Assembly (NCBI GenBank): GCA_036269915.1
Contig: DATBDM010000225.1
Coordinates: 1 to 8,092 of the forward strand
DNA length: 8,092 bases
From: DATBDM01 sp036269915
GTDB taxonomy: Bacteria; Actinomycetota; Thermoleophilia; Solirubrobacterales; Solirubrobacteraceae
Direction: 5' to 3'
The notes beneath the pieces were generated by a model. The model made no database searches and was not told the DNA's origin. It saw only the letters and a program-made list of their open reading frames with translations. The translations under genes and the position numbers were made by a program. Shown here piece after piece: positions 5,753 through 8,092 of this stretch. Within the stretch, counting starts at the first letter, position 1. Each line of letters starts with the position of its first letter.

Positions 5753-6751
5753 TTAAGCAGTCAGAAGGGCCCGGGCGAAGTCGTCCGGATCGAACGGCCG
5801 CAGGTCCTCGAGCTGCTCGCCGATGCCGATCAGCTTCACCGGGATGCCGAGCTCGTTGGCGATCGCCAGAGCGATGCCGCCCTTGGCCGTCCCGTCGAGC
5901 TTGGTGAGGATGATCCCGGTCACGTCGACGGCCTCCCCGAACAGCTTCGCCTGGCGGACGCCGTTCTGGCCCGTCGTGGCGTCGACGGTCATCAGCGTCT
6001 CGTGCGGCGCGTCGGGCATCTGCTTGGCGATCACGCGCCGGACCTTGGTCAGCTCCGCCATCAGCTCGTTCTGCGTGTGCAGCCGGCCTGCGGTGTCGAC
6101 GATCACGACGTCGGCGCCCTGCTCGCGGCCGCGGGCGACCGCGTCGAAGGCGACCGCGCCGGGATCGGAGCCCTCGCGGCCCTTGACGACCTCCACGCCG
6201 GCCCGCTCGCCCCAGCGCTCGAGCTGCTCGACGGCGGCGGCGCGGAACGTGTCGGCCGCGCCGATCACGACGGTCAGCCCGAGCGTCTGGCGCAGGTGCC
6301 AGGCGAGCTTGCCGATCGTCGTCGTCTTGCCGGTGCCGTTGACGCCGACGACGAGGATCACGGCCGGGTCGGCGCGCAGGTCGATCGTGTCGTCGCCGGT
6401 GCGGGCGAGCTGGGCGAGCAGCTCGGCGAGGCGGTCGGTCAGCGCCTCGCCGCCGACGAGCTGGCCCTCCTCGGCCTCCTGCTCGAGTCGCTCGACGACC
6501 TGTGCGGTCGTGCGCGCCCCGACGTCGGCGTAGATCAGGGCCTCCTCCAGGCGCTCCCAGGTCTCCTCGTCGAGGTCGCCCTCGAACAGCGTCGCCTGGA
6601 CCTCGGCCGTCAGCGCCTCCCGCGTCTTGCGCATGTTCTCGCGCATCCGCCGGAAGAAGCCGCGCCGCTGCTCCTCGCGCTCGGGCTCGGGAGCGGCCGC
6701 CGCGGTGCGGTGATCGCCGGTCAGGAAGAGGTCGTACCAGTCGCGGGCCAT
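5753..6751 (-). CDS. ftsY: Signal recognition particle receptor FtsY
   Basis: A complete 332-residue SRP receptor GTPase. The N domain is about 31-115. The G domain has the P-loop GVNGTGKTTT at 136-145, DTFRAAAVEQL at 167-177, DTAGRL at 219-224, TKLDGTAKGG at 283-292 and the closing GIGEQLEDLRPFDPDDF at 309-325. GVNGTGKTT and the DLRPF ending separate it from Ffh. Before the N domain there is only a ~30-residue acidic/Ala segment rather than a long A domain, then a basic amphipathic helix GFFRRMRENMRKTREAL (31-47), whose Phe pair matches the membrane/SecYEG-binding helix of NG+1-type FtsY. FtsY receives Ffh-ribosome complexes at the membrane. The ATG at 6751 is preferred: the open frame extends upstream but would run antisense through the GNAT gene. 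No Shine-Dalgarno sequence; TATTCT ends 9 bases upstream. First gene of the ftsY-nfeD-SPFH series. Confidence 0.97.
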   Translation of the reverse strand: MARDWYDLFLTGDHRTAAAAPEPEREEQRRGFFRRMRENMRKTREALTAEVQATLFEGDLDEETWERLEEALIYADVGARTTAQVVERLEQEAEEGQLVGGEALTDRLAELLAQLARTGDDTIDLRADPAVILVVGVNGTGKTTTIGKLAWHLRQTLGLTVVIGAADTFRAAAVEQLERWGERAGVEVVKGREGSDPGAVAFDAVARGREQGADVVIVDTAGRLHTQNELMAELTKVRRVIAKQMPDAPHETLMTVDATTGQNGVRQAKLFGEAVDVTGIILTKLDGTAKGGIALAIANELGIPVKLIGIGEQLEDLRPFDPDDFARALLTA

Positions 6752-6760
6752 GGGCGCGGC

Positions 6761-6766
6761 AGAATA
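6761..6766 (-). promoter_or_regulatory. Probable ftsY -10 element (TATTCT)
   Basis: The minus strand TATTCT is the same hexamer as before lrp. It ends 9 bases before the ftsY ATG in a 21-base divergent spacer otherwise made of G and C. Transcription would start within about 2 bases of the ATG, so the mRNA would be leaderless or nearly so. Any -35 would lie inside the GNAT gene. Confidence 0.5.
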
Positions 6767-6772
6767 GCCGCC

Positions 6773-7216
6773 ATGGTGCGGTCGACCCACGTCCTGTGGA
6801 CCACCGGCGAAGATCCGGCCGCGCGCGAGCTGCTCGCGCGGATCACGGCCGACTGGACACCGGTCTACGGGCCGCCGATCCCCGGCGACCCGGCGTCGAT
6901 CGTCCCCTCGGACCTCCCGCACTACGTCGCGCTGCTCGACGGCGAGCGCCCGGTGGCAGGCGGCGGGCTGCGGCCGCTGGGCGGCCGGATCGCGGAGGTC
7001 AAGCGGATGTACGTCATGCCCGACCGGCGCGGCGAGGGCCTCGCCCGGCGGCTGCTCGATGAGCTCGAGGCGCTCGCCCGCGACGCCGGCTACGAGCGCC
7101 TGCGACTGGACGCGACCGGCACGCTGCCGCGCCTCTACCGCTCGGCCGGCTTCCATGAGATTCCCGACTACAACGGGAATCCGCACGCGTCCTTCTGGGC
7201 AGAGAAGCCGCTGTGA
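6773..7216 (+). CDS. GNAT-family N-acetyltransferase
   Basis: A 147-residue single-domain GNAT protein. Residues 51-68 form the central strands (YVALLDGERPVAGGGLRP). Motif A runs about 74-100: AEVKRMYVMPDRRGEGLARR, where R85-R86-G87-E88-G89-L90-A91 is the acetyl-CoA pyrophosphate-binding R-x-x-G-x-G/A loop. Motif B follows in YERLRLDATGTLPRLYRSAGF (about 107-127), ending in the usual LYxxxGF. It should acetylate a small molecule or protein amine; the acceptor cannot be predicted. The ATG at 6773 is 21 bases from the divergent ftsY start. I see neither a Shine-Dalgarno sequence nor a -10 near it, so its promoter probably lies within the ftsY 5' region. Its stop overlaps the next start (GTGA, 7213-7216), so it is translated together with a membrane-protein gene. 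Confidence 0.92.
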   Translation: MVRSTHVLWTTGEDPAARELLARITADWTPVYGPPIPGDPASIVPSDLPHYVALLDGERPVAGGGLRPLGGRIAEVKRMYVMPDRRGEGLARRLLDELEALARDAGYERLRLDATGTLPRLYRSAGFHEIPDYNGNPHASFWAEKPL

Positions 7217-7956
7217 GCACCGCCTTCCTGCTGACCGCGATCGGGGCCGCGCTCGCCGTCGGGCTCGAGCTGCTGGAGGCGCTGGCGATCGTGCTGGCCG
7301 TCGGCTCGACGCGCTCCTGGCGCGACGCGCTGCTCGGCGCCGCCGGGGCCGTGGTGCTGCTCGCCGTCGCGGTCGTGGCCGTCGGGCCGGTGTTGCTCGG
7401 CGCGCTGCCGCTCGACGTCCTCAAGGTCGTGATCGGGACGGCGCTGCTGCTGTTCGGCCTCGAGTGGCTGCGCAAGGGCGTGCTCCGGCTCGCCGGCCGG
7501 CGGGCGCCGTCGGACTCGCTCAAGGAATACCTCGAGGAGCGCGAGGCGATGCAGGCCGAGCCGCCGCCGCTGCCGGGGCACGCCGACTGGGCGGCGCGGA
7601 TCGTCGCCGGCAAGGGCGTGCTGCTCGAGGGGCTCGAGGTCGTGCTGATCGTGGCCGCGCTCGGCGCGGGGCCGGACGGGCTCGCCCCGGCCATCGCGGG
7701 CTCCGCGGTCGCGGTGGTCGCCGTGCTGGCGATCGGCTTCGCGGTCCACCGCCCGCTCGCGCGGCTGCCCGAGTCGCACCTCAAGTACGCGGTCGGGCTC
7801 GTGCTCTCCTCGTTCGGCGTGTTCTTCCTCGGCGAGGGGCTCGGCGTCCACTGGCCCGGCGCGGATCTCGCGCTGCTCTACATCGTCGCCGCGCTGCTGC
7901 TGGTCTCGCAGGCGCAGATCGCCACGCTCGCGCGACCCAGGGAGCTCGCCGCGTGA
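7213..7956 (+). CDS. FTR1-like membrane protein with internal two-fold repeat; function unknown
   Basis: A 247-residue polytopic membrane protein with about six or seven helices. Two halves align with a constant offset of 120 residues: E19/E139, E22/E142, P66/P186, K71/K191, G75/G195, F81/F201, G82/G202, L86/L206, G89/G209. Each half opens with an ExxE helix (GLELLEALAIVL, LLEGLEVVLIV) and later has L-K-x3-G-x2-L-x2-F-G-x3-L-x2-G. The ExxE helices resemble the R-E-G-L-E helices of FTR1 iron permeases, but the arginine is replaced by G or L. A charged loop (about 96-129) joins the halves. It may belong to a database group of uncharacterised FTR1-like membrane proteins (COG4280 from memory, unchecked). 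Metal transport is a guess from the motif. The start is GTG at 7213, overlapping the GNAT stop, with a weak GAGAAG 5 bases upstream; its stop overlaps the next GTG. Confidence 0.82.
   Translation: MSTAFLLTAIGAALAVGLELLEALAIVLAVGSTRSWRDALLGAAGAVVLLAVAVVAVGPVLLGALPLDVLKVVIGTALLLFGLEWLRKGVLRLAGRRAPSDSLKEYLEEREAMQAEPPPLPGHADWAARIVAGKGVLLEGLEVVLIVAALGAGPDGLAPAIAGSAVAVVAVLAIGFAVHRPLARLPESHLKYAVGLVLSSFGVFFLGEGLGVHWPGADLALLYIVAALLLVSQAQIATLARPRELAA
7939..7944 (+). promoter_or_regulatory. Ribosome binding site for the right-edge gene
   Basis: AGGGAG lies 8 bases before the GTG at 7953, inside the 3' end of the FTR1-like gene. It supports the GTG start despite the gene being cut by the window. Confidence 0.6.
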
Positions 7957-8092
7957 AGGCGCTGCGCAAGCTCGTGCTCGGCGAGACGTGGGTGCTGCCG
8001 ATCGGCGTCGCGCTGACGCTGATCGCGGGGCTGGTGCTCGAGGCGGTCGAGGGCGACGACGCCTGGTGGAGGCACGCCGGCGGCTTCGTGCT
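7953..8092 (+). CDS. Small membrane protein, N-terminal fragment (runs off the window)
   Basis: A frame opens at GTG 7953, overlapping the preceding TGA as GTGA, and stays open to the window end (46 full codons). It starts MKALRKLVLGETWVLPIGV: a short basic N-terminus, one hydrophobic helix at about 14-29, then an acidic/aromatic stretch (EAVEGDDAWWRHAGG) and the beginnings of what may be a second helix. The positive-inside rule places the N-terminus in the cytoplasm. AGGGAG 8 bases upstream and tight coupling to the FTR1-like gene suggest an accessory subunit. I do not recognise the family. Confidence 0.7.
   Translation, partial: MKALRKLVLGETWVLPIGVALTLIAGLVLEAVEGDDAWWRHAGGFV

Noticed and set aside
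6761..6770. Second bidirectional -10 between ftsY and the GNAT gene
   Set aside because: The minus side is a good TATTCT, but the plus side reads TAGCCG, lacks the final T, and is too close to the GNAT ATG to drive it.
6002..6772. N-terminal extension of the GNAT gene
   Set aside because: It lies antisense to ftsY and has shadow composition. The GNAT fold is complete from 6773.
6752..7186. N-terminal extension of ftsY
   Set aside because: The frame is open upstream, but it would be antisense to the well-supported GNAT gene. FtsY homology begins after the 6751 ATG, which has a suitably placed -10 hexamer.

Overview
The window is GC-rich, gene-dense bacterial chromosome (only about 180 of 8092 bases lie outside a gene). 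Very high GC, many GTG starts, the form of the transhydrogenase and the rpsP N-terminus suggest a high-GC actinobacterium. My best guess is the Thermoleophilia/Solirubrobacterales side, but that rests on general resemblance and not on a phylogenetic marker. I see no mobile element, CRISPR array, tRNA or rRNA. No stretch of 300 bases lacks a gene.

Layout: (i) 1-1534. The first 20 codons of ribosomal protein S16 (rpsP, minus) lie 14 bases downstream of an Lrp/AsnC-type regulator (minus). The regulator is divergent from an EamA/DMT exporter (plus) across a 71-base AT-enriched spacer holding a 15-bp imperfect palindrome. (ii) 1446-4197. The SRP GTPase gene ffh (minus) and a soluble pyridine-nucleotide transhydrogenase gene, sthA (plus), diverge from a 28-base spacer. 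(iii) 4178-6751. A minus-strand series runs ftsY (SRP receptor), an NfeD-family membrane protein, then an SPFH/stomatin-like protein. (iv) 6773-8092. A plus-strand series joined by GTGA overlaps runs GNAT acetyltransferase, a membrane protein with an exact internal two-fold repeat and FTR1-like ExxE motifs, and a small membrane protein cut by the window end.

How it fits together: ftsY, ffh and rpsP on one strand recall the smc-ftsY-ffh-rpsP neighbourhood of many bacteria, here split by nfeD/SPFH, sthA and lrp/eamA. FtsY and Ffh cooperate in co-translational membrane targeting. NfeD and SPFH proteins form a known membrane-scaffold partnership. Lrp probably controls the divergent exporter and itself.

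Most notable: six gene starts (rpsP, lrp, ffh, sthA, nfeD, ftsY) have a TANNNT -10-like hexamer ending only 8-12 bases before the start codon. This suggests leaderless or nearly leaderless mRNAs, while internal operon genes keep Shine-Dalgarno sequences. At ffh/sthA the two hexamers share one TA step, a symmetric bidirectional promoter. The best candidate for a less described system is the duplicated FTR1-like membrane protein with its GNAT and small membrane-protein partners. None of this has been tested by database search or experiment.
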